Of a DNA stretch of 64,000 nucleotides, positions 9,592 through 18,386 are shown piece after piece. Made by a program: the position numbers and the translations under genes. Location of the stretch: assembly GCA_903919715.1 (NCBI GenBank), contig CAIXJC010000012.1, positions 62,001 through 126,000 of the forward strand. The letters are read 5' to 3'. This DNA comes from an uncultured bacterium (GTDB lineage: Bacteria > Planctomycetota > Phycisphaerae > Phycisphaerales > SM1A02). Each line of letters opens with the position of its first letter. Within the stretch, counting starts at the first letter, position 1. Below the pieces are notes generated by a model that saw only the letters and a list, made by a program, of their open reading frames with translations, did not search any database and had not been told where the DNA came from.

Positions 9592-9664
9592 TGATTGCGC
9601 TGGGGATCGAACCCAGGACCTAGAGGTTAAAAGCCACTTGCTCTACCAGCTGAGCTACGCAATC
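9592..9664 (-). tRNA. tRNA-Lys (anticodon TTT)
   Basis: A complete 73-base cloverleaf read on the minus strand: 7-bp acceptor (GATTGCG/CGCAATC), D arm GCTC/GAGC, anticodon loop CTTTTAA, variable loop of 5, T arm CTGGG/CCCAG with loop TTCGATC, and discriminator A. CCA is not encoded. The anticodon stem AGTGG/CCTCT has a T-T mismatch at pair 29-41, which is unusual, but all other pairs are intact. Confidence 0.95.
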
Positions 9665-9890
9665 GTGAAGGGATTTGGGTCGGGGAAAGAGTGTACCCAT
9701 CTATGCCAAGAGTCACTCTGGGCGGTCGGGTCTTGAAAACTATTAGAAATCCGCAGATTTATCGGACTATGATTATTGTCACGCTTCCAGATTGCCGATA
9801 AATGTCACGGTCGGAGCGAATCAAGGAAATTTGATTGCTTTTCGGACCATCAGAAGGCACGTTTTGCATCGAAATCACTTGTTTCTAGAC

Positions 9891-9905
9891 GAGCGAAACT
9901 CGCTC
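9891..9905 (+). other. Leader hairpin before the Xer gene
   Basis: A 6-bp perfect inverted repeat, GAGCGA-AAC-TCGCTC, followed by TTTA. It lies 19 bases before the ATG of the recombinase gene, where a Shine-Dalgarno sequence would be expected and none is seen. It could be a weak attenuator or a translation-control stem. The rest of 9665-9924 shows no gene. Confidence 0.3.
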
Positions 9906-9924
9906 TTTACCGAAAGAATTCCAC

Positions 9925-10902
9925 ATGAGCGCTGCAGTTCCAATAATCGAACAATTCCTCGCTTACCTCATCGACGAGCGTCATTTCAGCCCGTACACAT
10001 CGCGTTGCTACGGATTGGACTTGCGTCAGTTCGCTGATTTTATTGTTGGCGAATACTCAATCGATTATGACGAGGCTCGCGAACGAGCAGTTCTTGAGAA
10101 GCGCGATGCGACCTCGAAGAACACGGTGTGCGGGCGCATGCTGACGGCGGACGTGGAAGTTGTTCGCGCATTCCTCGCTCATCTCGTCGGGCAGAAATAT
10201 TCTGCCGCAACAACAGCGCGAAAAATCGCCACGCTTCGGTCCTTTCATAAGTGGATGGAGAAGCGTGGTCTGACTTCGGCGAATCCGATGACTTTGATTC
10301 GAACTCCAAAGCAAGCTCGACGATTGCCCAAGGCGATCACTGTTGACCAGGTCGAGAGACTGCTCGCTGCTCCGAGTGAATCAGACATGCTGGGCGCACG
10401 AGATCGTGCCATACTGGAAACACTTTATTCCACCGGTATCCGAGTGAGTGAAGTTGTCGCCATCAATCGCGGAGACCTCGATGTCGAAGGAAGCGTGTTG
10501 AAGGTCAAAGGAAAAGGACGCCGCGAGCGGTCCGTTCCAGTTGGATCGCATGCATTGGCGGCGGTGTGCCGTTACATCTTGCGCGCCGAGGCTGAAAAAG
10601 TCCCGATGGATGCGGGCAGTCCGCTTTTCGTTAACAAATTGGGATCTCGTCTTTCGAGCAGATCTGTTCGTCGAAAGGTCTCGAAGTATCTGAAGATCGC
10701 AGGGCTTGATCCTGATATCTCGCCACATACGATTCGCCATTCGTTTGCGACGCATTTGCTCGACAATGGTGCCGATTTGCGAGCGGTCCAAGAATTGCTT
10801 GGGCATCAGTCGCTTTCGAGCACGCAGGTGTACACCCATCTCACCACAGCGCGTATGCGCGAAGCGTACGACCGCGCTCATCCGCGGGCCGAAGCGTCAT
10901 AA
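9925..10902 (+). CDS. xerC: Tyrosine recombinase XerC/XerD-type
   Basis: 325 residues. Site-specific recombinase that resolves chromosome dimers at dif when paired with a second Xer protein. The N-terminal SAM-like core-binding domain (about 6-125) starts with the Xer-typical FLAYLIDERHFSPYT pattern. The catalytic domain (about 135-318) has Arg173 in TGIRVSEV, Lys197, His268 and Arg271 in HTIRHSFATHLL, His294 in LLGHQSLSST and the nucleophile Tyr303. It is slightly longer than E. coli XerC because of an insert after residue 45. Neighbours are housekeeping genes and no excisionase or phage gene is near, so a chromosomal role is favoured over a mobile-element integrase. XerC versus XerD cannot be decided. 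Confidence 0.88.
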   Translation: MSAAVPIIEQFLAYLIDERHFSPYTSRCYGLDLRQFADFIVGEYSIDYDEARERAVLEKRDATSKNTVCGRMLTADVEVVRAFLAHLVGQKYSAATTARKIATLRSFHKWMEKRGLTSANPMTLIRTPKQARRLPKAITVDQVERLLAAPSESDMLGARDRAILETLYSTGIRVSEVVAINRGDLDVEGSVLKVKGKGRRERSVPVGSHALAAVCRYILRAEAEKVPMDAGSPLFVNKLGSRLSSRSVRRKVSKYLKIAGLDPDISPHTIRHSFATHLLDNGADLRAVQELLGHQSLSSTQVYTHLTTARMREAYDRAHPRAEAS

Positions 10903-10910
10903 GAAACATC

Positions 10911-11759
10911 GTGCAGCGAAAAGTGAAGAACGAATGTACGGAGTCTGCCCCTTGGACATTGCGCCGAGGCGATTGTCTCAATGTGCTTGGCGATGTCGAA
11001 CCTGCTTCGATTGATCTGGTCTATCTCGATCCACCCTTCAATTCTGGACTTCGTAGGCAAGGACGAAAAGGGTTGACCTTTGATGATCGCTTCGTTGATG
11101 TTGCTGCGTACCGAGAATTCATCGGTCCGCGATTGATCCAAGCACATCGTGTCCTGCGTTCGACGGGTTCGATCTTGGTACATGTCGACTGGCGAACGAG
11201 TCATCACGTGCGATTTCTGCTCGACGAGATTTTCGGCGCCGAGAATTTTGTCAATCACCTCATCTGGTCATACGGGCTCGGGGGATCTGGTCCTCGATCA
11301 TTCGCACGAAAACACGATGACATTTTCCTCTATGGCCGTTCGCCAGATTATTGGTTCGAGCCGCCACTTGTTCCAGCAAAAAGCGTTCGCCTGCGCGGTC
11401 GAATGAAGAAGGCAACCGATGTGATCGATATTCCGTCGATCAACAATATGGCGATTGAGCGAACGGGATGGCCGACACAAAAACCAATTGCGCTACTCAA
11501 TATGCTAGTCACGGCATGTTGCCCGCCAGGTGGAACGGTGCTTGATCCAACTTGCGGAAGTGGGACGACATTAGTTGCTGCAATTCAGTCTGGCCGTCGT
11601 GCAATCGGAATTGATATGTCGGATGAGGCCCTTGGAATCGCTCAGCAGCGACTTGAACGAACCACTTCACTTTTGGCGATCAAAGATCCCATGCCACGAG
11701 TCGCTCGAGCTCGGCGGTCGGGGCCGCAAGAGAATGCGCCGTTGGCCCAGTCAGCGTGA
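10911..11759 (+). CDS. Orphan site-specific DNA methyltransferase (N6-adenine/N4-cytosine type)
   Basis: About 282 residues from a GTG start that lies 8 bases after the recombinase stop. AdoMet-dependent amino-methyltransferase with the catalytic motif DPPF at residues 40-43 in the N-terminal part and the AdoMet-binding LDPTCGSGTT at 211-220, preceded by GWPTQKPIALL. This order is that of the beta class. No restriction endonuclease gene is adjacent, so it is an orphan enzyme that may mark DNA for regulation or cell-cycle control. The DPPF variant and the spacing resemble type III Mod-like and DNA modification methylases. The target site cannot be predicted. Its last 80 bases overlap, tail to tail, the 3' end of purK. 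Confidence 0.85.
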   Translation: MQRKVKNECTESAPWTLRRGDCLNVLGDVEPASIDLVYLDPPFNSGLRRQGRKGLTFDDRFVDVAAYREFIGPRLIQAHRVLRSTGSILVHVDWRTSHHVRFLLDEIFGAENFVNHLIWSYGLGGSGPRSFARKHDDIFLYGRSPDYWFEPPLVPAKSVRLRGRMKKATDVIDIPSINNMAIERTGWPTQKPIALLNMLVTACCPPGGTVLDPTCGSGTTLVAAIQSGRRAIGIDMSDEALGIAQQRLERTTSLLAIKDPMPRVARARRSGPQENAPLAQSA

Positions 11760-12807
11760 CGTGACCCAATTTGCGCCCTGGACGAGGTCCTTTGCCGTAC
11801 AAGTGAAGTTTTGCTCTGGGAATTTCGAGTATTCGTGAAGCGATCGGAGAACGTCCGACCAAATTGATCATGACGCTGGCGCCGTGACATTCAGTCGAAC
11901 CGAGAGGCATCGTGCCGACAGCGCGCAGATGATTTTCGAATTGGCTCGTGACGGCGCCATCAGTGGTCCAGTGACCTGAATTGTGAACGCGCGGCGCCAT
12001 TTCATTGGCGACGAGTCCCGCATCCGTTACAAAGAATTCAACGGCGATCACTCCGACATAGTCAAGTGATTCCATGAGTGTTCGCACATGTGCCCGCGCA
12101 CTCTCTGCAAGTTCGCCACTTTGATCGCAGGGAGCAGGAGCTTGACTCTTCCAGAGAATTCCATCTCGATGTTCATTCTGAGTCAGCGGATAGAACGCAA
12201 TGGATGCGCCGTGTCCTGGATTTCGTGCGCGCACGGCGATCATTGAAACTTCGGCAGAAAATGCAACGAAAGACTCCAGAATGCAGGGCACTTTTCCAAG
12301 TTCATTCCAAGCCGTTCGCACGGTCGAAGCTGCATCTGTGCTGCCGACGCGAAGCACGCGTTGTCCCTTTCCGTCATATCCAAGCCGCCGCGTTTTCAGA
12401 ACTGCAGGCAGTGGCACTTTGAGTACAGCGGCTTCGATTTCTCCAGCGGATGAAATGCCGGCGAAGTTCTGAACTGGAATCCCCAGATCACGAAAGGTTG
12501 TCTTTTCCGCAATTCGATCCTGTGCAATGGAGAGAGCGCGCGCCGTCGGGGCAAGAGTGAGTCGCTCTGAGAGCCACTGCGCAGTCTCTGCCGGAACGTT
12601 TTCAAATTCATACGTTGCGAAGGAGAGATCTTGCGCAAATCTTTCAAGGCCATCCATGTCGTGATAGGGAGCACGAATCACCTCTCCCAGACGAGCAGCG
12701 GGGCAGTCTGCGGAGGGCTCAAGAAATCGAAATTGAAATCCAAGAGGCAAGCCCGCCAAGCCGAGCATTCGTCCGAGTTGCCCTCCGCCCACCACGCCTA
12801 TTTTCAC
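11680..12807 (-). CDS. purK: 5-(carboxyamino)imidazole ribonucleotide synthase
   Basis: 375 residues. ATP-grasp enzyme that carboxylates AIR with ATP and bicarbonate to N5-CAIR in purine synthesis. The start is a GTG whose GTGA overlaps the purE stop; this places the Rossmann motif [14 protein letters not shown] at the very N-terminus, as is normal. A longer open frame to 12909 would add 34 unlike residues inside purE. Other family marks are [47 protein letters not shown] and NLVGR. The 3' end overlaps the convergent methyltransferase gene by 80 bases. Confidence 0.95.
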   Translation of the reverse strand: MKIGVVGGGQLGRMLGLAGLPLGFQFRFLEPSADCPAARLGEVIRAPYHDMDGLERFAQDLSFATYEFENVPAETAQWLSERLTLAPTARALSIAQDRIAEKTTFRDLGIPVQNFAGISSAGEIEAAVLKVPLPAVLKTRRLGYDGKGQRVLRVGSTDAASTVRTAWNELGKVPCILESFVAFSAEVSMIAVRARNPGHGASIAFYPLTQNEHRDGILWKSQAPAPCDQSGELAESARAHVRTLMESLDYVGVIAVEFFVTDAGLVANEMAPRVHNSGHWTTDGAVTSQFENHLRAVGTMPLGSTECHGASVMINLVGRSPIASRILEIPRAKLHLYGKGPRPGRKLGHVTLTGPTAHSLAAPTAELERLVAWDL

Positions 12808-13352
12808 CGGCTTTTCTTTCGTATTGATTTGCGTGCTGTGGATTTGGCGGTGGGGGATTTGGCTGGATCGGGATTCGCAAGCACTTCTTTGGTTTGTCGC
12901 GATCGCCATGCTTCGAGCGAACGGCGAATTCCTGGGCGACTTCCAGCGAGAATCGCTGCTGCGAGGAGTGCAGAATTAATTGCGCCAGAGCGACCGATTG
13001 CGAGCGTTGCGACGGGAATACCCGCAGGCATCTGCACAATCGAAAGCAGCGAATCCAAGCCATGTAGAGTTTTACTTTCGACCGGCACTCCCAAGACTGG
13101 AAGGCAGGTTCGACTCGCCGTCATTCCGGGCAAGTGTGCGGCGCCGCCTGCTCCTGCGATGATCACTTCGATTCCACGTCCTTGCGCTCGATCCGCATAT
13201 TGAAAGAGTTGAGTTGGGGTTCTGTGAGCGCTGACGACGCGCTGCTCATACGGGATTCGCAGCGCATCAAGCGTTTCGCATGCATGACGCATCGTTTCCC
13301 AATCGCTTCGTGATCCCATGATGACGCCGACGAGCGGCTTTTGCGTTGCCAT
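12804..13352 (-). CDS. purE: N5-carboxyaminoimidazole ribonucleotide mutase
   Basis: 182 residues. Converts N5-CAIR to CAIR, the step after PurK. The class I PurE pattern is plain: [14 protein letters not shown] at the N-terminus with the substrate-phosphate-binding Ser, VVSAHRTP with the catalytic His, and [12 protein letters not shown], then GVPVESK and [15 protein letters not shown]. The first ~160 residues match the usual length. A Lys/Ser/Arg-rich basic tail of about 20 residues follows, which is extra. The gene is translationally coupled to purK (GTGA overlap), so the two steps are made together. Confidence 0.95.
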   Translation of the reverse strand: MATQKPLVGVIMGSRSDWETMRHACETLDALRIPYEQRVVSAHRTPTQLFQYADRAQGRGIEVIIAGAGGAAHLPGMTASRTCLPVLGVPVESKTLHGLDSLLSIVQMPAGIPVATLAIGRSGAINSALLAAAILAGSRPGIRRSLEAWRSRQTKEVLANPDPAKSPTAKSTARKSIRKKSR

Positions 13353-13418
13353 AAAGCGATGCTACCGAAGGCTCAATTGCAATTTGGACGAACGGTCAGC
13401 GGAAGTTGGCGCATTCGT

Positions 13419-14024
13419 TCAGCGTCGCCGACGTCGAGCGAATCCAACAATCCCCAGCAGCGCAATCGCTCCAGGAGCAGGCACCACCGCAAACGTCAGG
13501 TTGTCGACGGTTGGATAGACAAGACCGAACGAAAGTGGTGACGAGGCTGTGATCTCGGTCATCGCTGAACCCGTCGAGTAGAAGCCAAGGAAGGCCGTTT
13601 TGGAACTGATGATTCCAATGAACAAGGTTCCATCCTGCATCGACACTCTGATGATGCAGGGGACGACATCGAAGTTGCTGTCAGTTCCATAGACATTGCC
13701 AGAGACGCCCTGCACCGCGGCACCGCTGAAGGAAAGAGTCAGTGGAACTGGAAGAAAAGCTGAGAGCGCATGGCTCGAGCCGACAGTGCCGACATCGATG
13801 CCGCCAAACGCACTCGCGGACCATGTCACATCTCCAGTGGATCCGACGAGTGGATTCGTGTAGTACCCGTTAAAGCTTTCGAATGTTTCCGTCGAGAGCG
13901 TCGCCCCACTTTCGCTCGCATAGTTGTCGTAATTCGTCTGGTTCGTAAAAACAATAATCGCAGCGGATGAGGTTGAAGCCACAGTCGCGGTGACGACCAG
14001 CAACGAAACTATGAAATTTTTCAT
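13419..14024 (-). CDS. Secreted protein with PEP-CTERM-like sorting tail
   Basis: 201 residues from an ATG that gives a good signal peptide (about 1-21, cleavage after SSA). The mature part is a beta-rich, Ser/Thr/Gly-rich domain without recognised enzyme motifs. The C-terminus has the tripartite sorting signal: short VPAPGA motif, hydrophobic helix (IALLGIVGFA) and RRRRR. In planctomycetes such tails are thought to be handled by an exosortase, which anchors or releases the protein at the envelope. No exosortase gene is in the window. A second protein with almost the same tail is at 48470-49147. The exact function is unknown. 14025-14318 upstream holds no gene. Confidence 0.8.
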   Translation of the reverse strand: MKNFIVSLLVVTATVASTSSAAIIVFTNQTNYDNYASESGATLSTETFESFNGYYTNPLVGSTGDVTWSASAFGGIDVGTVGSSHALSAFLPVPLTLSFSGAAVQGVSGNVYGTDSNFDVVPCIIRVSMQDGTLFIGIISSKTAFLGFYSTGSAMTEITASSPLSFGLVYPTVDNLTFAVVPAPGAIALLGIVGFARRRRR

Positions 14025-14318
14025 AATCAAATATTCCAAGGAAAAGGGACAAAACGAGGAATGCCAAACACTTCGTATCCGCACCGCACCTTGTAGGGGA
14101 GGGCAGTCTGATAGATCGCAGATTGATAATGCACCAATCTCGGAACACTCAAACAATAATGCCATATTTGAGCTTGACGAATCATCTTTGAAAAAAAGAT
14201 AAGTTTGCCAACGGTCTCGTCAGGATGTCACAACTTGGATTGATGCTCGCATCAACACGTAGGTTGCTTGAAGTGCAATCAGAGCATGGACTTAACGCTG
14301 GCGAGCCGTATGAAGTCC

Positions 14319-15785
14319 TCAGCGAATCTGAAAGCGCGTGGGGTCGAAAAATAAATCGGTCGGATTGAGTGTCCAGCCATCACGACAAGGCGCCGTCATC
14401 AATTCAGTTGCCCGCTTGGCATTCGCTGCACTGATGACACCGCTGTCAAAGTCGTATGTGATCGGCGCTTGACTGCGATATGCAACCGCTCCGCAAAGAA
14501 CAAGTTCCGTCAGGCGGGATGCGTATTCGAAATTCGAACCTGTCATCGCAGAGTTGGTTGGTAGATCCATTGTCCATGCACGCACCGCGTTGATCCACTC
14601 GAGGTGATGCCCTGCGGGTCTGGTCAATGTTGGAGTTGGAGGTGTGACTGTTGCCGCAAGTGCGCCAGGCAGGATCAGATACTCGTTGTAGTTCGCCAAC
14701 AGAAAGCCTTTCGATCCTTGGAAAAGCGTGCTGAAGCGCGAGTAGTCCTGCTTGTCTTTGGCGGCAAGTTCTTGCGCGGTCGGTGAAATTTGCCCTCCAT
14801 CAAACCAACGAAGAATCAGAGGATCTTTTCCTTTCGGACGCGATGGCCAAGTCAGTGCCCACGAGACTTCGAGTGATGCGGGGCACCCAACGTCATCAAG
14901 CGCAGGTCCATCTGCGCGAATCTCGGCGCGTAGTCCTCTTTCTTCTGCCAGTCCGAGTGCCCAGAAGGGGAGGTCCAGGATGTGGCACGCCATATCACCG
15001 AGTGTTCCGCTTCCATACTTCCAATACCGCCGCCAATTTCCAGGAGTGACATCCTTGATATATGCGCTCGCAAGCGTTGGGCCTTGCCAGAGATCCCAAT
15101 CAAGTGTCGCTGGAACGATCGCGCCAGGCGTGAGTTTTCCGCAGCACCATGATCTTTTATCCCAACAATCTGCAAATGAAACTTCGCCGATCGCTCCAGA
15201 ACGGATCAACTCAACGACTGTTCGATAGTTGTTCCCTGCATGAATCTGCGTTCCCATCTGCGTGGGTACTTCTGCCGTGCGCGTCATTGCAGCAATCGTG
15301 CGAGCCTCTGCAACTGTGTGCGTCAGTGGTTTCTCGCAGTAGACCGGCAGGCCACAAGCAAGCGCCATGGCCGTTGCAAATGCGTGTGTATGGTCTGGTG
15401 TGCTGATGAGGATGGCATCGATTTCGATTGCACCAGATTGGATGTCACGGTACAGAAGTCGGAAGTCGCGGTAACGCTTTGCACTTGGAATTCGCGTCGC
15501 CGCAGCGTCAAGCATTCCGAGGTCGACATCACACAGCGCACGCACTTCAACAAATTGCGGATTCGGTCCATCGCATTCCGCAAGAAGTTCCATCATGCTG
15601 TCGAGCCCACGTCCACCAACGCCGATGCATGCAAGACGTAGCGATTGGTCTCGTTCGCGTCGATACTTTGCGATGGGAGTTCCGTCACTGGTGCAACGCT
15701 GTCGCGAGGATGTTTGGCATGACCAAAGCGCAGAACTCGCGGCGAAAGAGAACCCCGTGATTTGCAGGAAGTGTCGGCGATTCAT
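14319..15785 (-). CDS. Gfo/Idh/MocA family oxidoreductase with export signal
   Basis: 488 residues. NAD(P)-dependent sugar or inositol oxidoreductase family. The N-terminus MNRRHFLQITGF with a following hydrophobic stretch and SALWSC resembles a Tat signal, with RR-x-F-L, or a Tat lipoprotein signal. The Rossmann part starts at about residue 49 (RLACIGVGGRG), with VRALCDVD and the family motif CEKPLTH near 145. The C-terminal domain carries the substrate-binding DMACHILDLPFWAL region. Planctomycetes have many such secreted paralogues. Members of this family make 3-keto sugars that DUF1080 enzymes can cleave, so a link to the three DUF1080 proteins in the window is possible but only inferred. 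Confidence 0.88.
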   Translation of the reverse strand: MNRRHFLQITGFSFAASSALWSCQTSSRQRCTSDGTPIAKYRRERDQSLRLACIGVGGRGLDSMMELLAECDGPNPQFVEVRALCDVDLGMLDAAATRIPSAKRYRDFRLLYRDIQSGAIEIDAILISTPDHTHAFATAMALACGLPVYCEKPLTHTVAEARTIAAMTRTAEVPTQMGTQIHAGNNYRTVVELIRSGAIGEVSFADCWDKRSWCCGKLTPGAIVPATLDWDLWQGPTLASAYIKDVTPGNWRRYWKYGSGTLGDMACHILDLPFWALGLAEERGLRAEIRADGPALDDVGCPASLEVSWALTWPSRPKGKDPLILRWFDGGQISPTAQELAAKDKQDYSRFSTLFQGSKGFLLANYNEYLILPGALAATVTPPTPTLTRPAGHHLEWINAVRAWTMDLPTNSAMTGSNFEYASRLTELVLCGAVAYRSQAPITYDFDSGVISAANAKRATELMTAPCRDGWTLNPTDLFFDPTRFQIR

Positions 15786-15832
15786 GAGGTCAGACTAGCA
15801 GGGTCATTCTTCCCGCGTTCGACCTGTTCGAA

Positions 15833-16513
15833 TCATTGTGGCGCGACGCTCATCGCCGGCGAGGACTGCGAATTCGGTCTCTCGGTGAGTCCAGGAAAGA
15901 GGTGCTGAATGCCGCCGACGATGAAACTGACTGCGACTGCCGCAAGAAGTAATCCCATGATTCGATTGAAGATGTTCATCCCAGTGATTCCAAAGAGGCG
16001 AGAGAGTCCGCGCGATACTCGCAGAGTGAGATACGTCAAGAGGCCGATCACAACGCAGAGCCCGAGCAAGATGCCGCGATGTTGAAGAGTTGGGGCATTG
16101 TCTGCAACAATGATCGCAGTTGAAATTGCGCCAGGACCAGCCAAGAGTGGAATGCCGATTGGGACAATCGCCACGCTGCTGCGATGCGATGCTTCAAGTC
16201 GTTCGTCGGCAGAAATTCTGGCGCCAGCGTCGGTTCGCGCATTGAGCATATTGATCGCCATCAGCAGAATGAGAATTCCACCTGCGATCGAGAAGTCCAT
16301 CACATTAATTCCGAAGAATCCCAAAATCGTGTCGCCGGCAACGATGGATATTCCAAGAACTGCCGTGACAGTAATGGCCGTCGACCGAGCCGCACGATGT
16401 CGTTCATTGGATGGCATTTGATTCGTCAGGCTGACGAACATGGGGACGCCCATCACGGGATTCACGATGGCGATCAATGAAACAAAAATCTGTGCATAAT
16501 CGGCATGGTTCAC
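15833..16513 (-). CDS. MarC family integral membrane protein
   Basis: 226 residues with six predicted membrane helices. Family marks are the N-terminal IVNPVMGVPMFVSLT (compare the NP motif of MarC/YchE), GITGMNIFNRIMGLLLAAVAV near the end, and the central IPLLAGPGAIST motif. MarC was once linked to multiple antibiotic resistance, but that was withdrawn; the true function is unknown. The start is GTG; the next Met lies deep in the first helix. The C-terminal ~20 residues are polar and extra. It diverges from the lipoprotein gene at 16579. Confidence 0.88.
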   Translation of the reverse strand: MNHADYAQIFVSLIAIVNPVMGVPMFVSLTNQMPSNERHRAARSTAITVTAVLGISIVAGDTILGFFGINVMDFSIAGGILILLMAINMLNARTDAGARISADERLEASHRSSVAIVPIGIPLLAGPGAISTAIIVADNAPTLQHRGILLGLCVVIGLLTYLTLRVSRGLSRLFGITGMNIFNRIMGLLLAAVAVSFIVGGIQHLFPGLTERPNSQSSPAMSVAPQ

Positions 16514-16578
16514 GGCGCTACTGTACGGTCAAGACTCTCGTGGCGGGGTTTGATAAAGTTCCGTCCATGGAGACACGC

Positions 16579-17307
16579 ATGAACGATTCCTTCACAATTC
16601 AGATTTCTCGCTCGGCTTCGATCATGATGGGAGTAGCAATCCTGATATGCCTCGCAGCATGCGATTCGGTGGGTGGCATAGGCGGTTCGAAGCGAGCCCC
16701 AATCACGCGCGCAGAAGCAGTCGCAACATGGAGTCTGACTGATTCCGAGAATGAACTATTCAATGTGATCTTGTCGGCCGATGGCTCTGCGGTCGACACA
16801 TGGTGGAAGGGAGATGACGGCGCGAAAGGCGAACGTGGCCGCTGGGAATTGGTGGATGGAACGATCGACATCCGTTTCAATAGCGGTTGGCGCGACGTGA
16901 TCTCTCGTTCTTCTCTGGGATATGACAAGCACGGCTATCCGCCGGGGCTCGCTCCGGGAGCTGGTCCATCCAAAGATCCAATCAACAGCGGAGATGCGGT
17001 CAAAGTTTCTGGTGATGATTTGCGCTTCGTCGGAATATGGATTATCCCCGGCGCTCTCGCTGGTCCGAAGTACGAACTTTATGCCGCACTCCGATCAGAC
17101 GGGATGGCGATGAAAAGCATTGATGCGATCAATCAAGGGACTTGGCAGATCGAATCCGGAGTGGCGCATCTTTACTGGGCGGATGGATGGAACACGACGA
17201 TTGAGCCGATGGATGACGGAACATTCTTCGCAAAGTCGTGGAAGCCTGGTGCCGCAATGTCCGAAATGCCAACAGGATCCAACGGTGTTCGACGCGTGAT
17301 GAAGTGA
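16579..17307 (+). CDS. Predicted lipoprotein of unknown function
   Basis: About 242 residues. I chose the ATG at 16579 because GGAG lies 6 bases upstream; the ATG at 16567 is an alternative. The signal has a hydrophobic core and a good lipobox (ICLAAC, Cys about residue 28). The mature part shows two similar halves, each with a W-x-L or W-x-I start and a DG-x-x-x-D/W-containing beta hairpin pattern (for example VDTWWKGDDG and YWADGWNTT), suggesting an internal duplication of a small beta domain. No known family was recognised. It probably sits in the inner leaflet of the outer membrane, facing the periplasm. Confidence 0.72.
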   Translation: MNDSFTIQISRSASIMMGVAILICLAACDSVGGIGGSKRAPITRAEAVATWSLTDSENELFNVILSADGSAVDTWWKGDDGAKGERGRWELVDGTIDIRFNSGWRDVISRSSLGYDKHGYPPGLAPGAGPSKDPINSGDAVKVSGDDLRFVGIWIIPGALAGPKYELYAALRSDGMAMKSIDAINQGTWQIESGVAHLYWADGWNTTIEPMDDGTFFAKSWKPGAAMSEMPTGSNGVRRVMK

Positions 17308-17332
17308 CGATGTTGAGTCAGCGGACGATTCG

Positions 17333-17644
17333 TTAGGAACCGTAATTGGGCAATTCCGAGGAGCCGAATCCAGGCTGTGGTCCGGCATATGGATAGTCAG
17401 GCTCCATGATTGTTGGATCTTGATCCCAACGTTCGTCGACATTGGTCTCATCGAGTGACCATGCTCCCTGGTCATTGATGTTGTTTGAAGCATGGGACAA
17501 CCGAAACGATCCTTCGCCGACATTGACGGACTTGTCTGAACCGCAACCCCATTGGACTACTGTCAAAGTGATGACGAGCATGACGCAGAATGCGTGGCGA
17601 GACGTCGCAACAAGGAGTAGGTCATGCGTAGAGGATCGTGCCAT
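17333..17644 (-). CDS. Small hypothetical, possible lipoprotein
   Basis: 103 residues. A hydrophobic segment (about 18-31) ends in QWGC, a poor lipobox, followed by an acidic, Asn/Asp/Pro-rich and probably disordered tail (NINDQGAW, PGFGSSELPNYGS). It begins 6 bases after the stop of the metallophosphoesterase gene on the same strand, which supports that it is translated. A shorter start at Met22 would give a more normal signal peptide. No family recognised. It is convergent with the lipoprotein at 16579 and is the last gene of that minus-strand group. Confidence 0.5.
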   Translation of the reverse strand: MARSSTHDLLLVATSRHAFCVMLVITLTVVQWGCGSDKSVNVGEGSFRLSHASNNINDQGAWSLDETNVDERWDQDPTIMEPDYPYAGPQPGFGSSELPNYGS

Positions 17645-17650
17645 AGCGAT

Positions 17651-18298
17651 TCAGTATATGGGTTCACGAAGCGCAATTTTTTCGGCGGATCTTGGCGCAC
17701 GCATTGGTTGCCGTCGCGGCGGAATTTGATGGCGGTCTGGGGGAGGTTGCTCACTCAGTCGAGAAAGAACATCGTCGAGCAGTACTGGTCCGTATTCCCA
17801 GCAATCGACACCGACATCTGTGCTGCGTCCGAGTGCTTCGAATGCTCCATGAGCGTGCCCGTACAAATGCATTGCGCCATCAAAAATTCCCTGCCACGTG
17901 CGCAGCGGATAGTGGCAGCAAACGATGCGTTCTTGGCCTTCAGCCCACCCCTTGAATGTCAGCAGTTCGTGCGCGTCATCGAAGAGATCCTTGAGGCGTT
18001 TGCGTGAAGGGTCATGATTTCCTCGGACGATTTCGATCGTCTCGCAGACGATTCGCTCGCGAAGATCTGTGGCGTAACGCATGCTGACTTCGCCTTCATC
18101 GCCCTTCCATACGCGCGGTCCCGTGAAGTCGCCGAGGTGCAGCAGATGATCCCGTCGATTCACCCGTGTGTTGATTCGGTCAAGTAAAAATTCATCCATC
18201 GATTTCACGTCGTTGATCGCAAGCGGGCGCGCGAAGAGGCCGATTGCATCCGCATGTCCAAAGTGCGTGTCCGCAGTCACCCAAATTCTTTTTGCCAT
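17651..18298 (-). CDS. Metallophosphoesterase
   Basis: 215 residues of the calcineurin-like phosphoesterase fold. The five metal-binding blocks are all visible: DTH at residues 10-12, HLGDF near 56, GNHD near 93, CHYPL near 128 and GHAHG near 147. The arrangement (TADTHFGH... with RGNHD) is that of the small bacterial phosphoesterases often annotated as phosphatase YqfO/MPPE-like; substrates may be phospho-proteins or nucleotides. The C-terminal ~35 residues are basic and Pro-rich and outside the fold. It is in a row with RNase D-like and CoaBC genes on the minus strand, 88 bases after coaBC. Confidence 0.85.
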   Translation of the reverse strand: MAKRIWVTADTHFGHADAIGLFARPLAINDVKSMDEFLLDRINTRVNRRDHLLHLGDFTGPRVWKGDEGEVSMRYATDLRERIVCETIEIVRGNHDPSRKRLKDLFDDAHELLTFKGWAEGQERIVCCHYPLRTWQGIFDGAMHLYGHAHGAFEALGRSTDVGVDCWEYGPVLLDDVLSRLSEQPPPDRHQIPPRRQPMRAPRSAEKIALREPIY

Positions 18299-18386
18299 CG
18301 GCGCATCCTATTAGACGGCGAGACGGAATCGCATACAGCGGACTTGCGCTGGGAAACCGAACTTGAGAGGTGTATTCCAACGCCCG

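Noticed and set aside
9592-10902. tRNA gene next to a tyrosine recombinase, as at the edge of a genomic island
   Set aside because: The recombinase is of the chromosomal XerC/XerD type, no excisionase, phage or cargo genes follow, no repeat of the tRNA end was noticed downstream, and the next genes are housekeeping (purEK).
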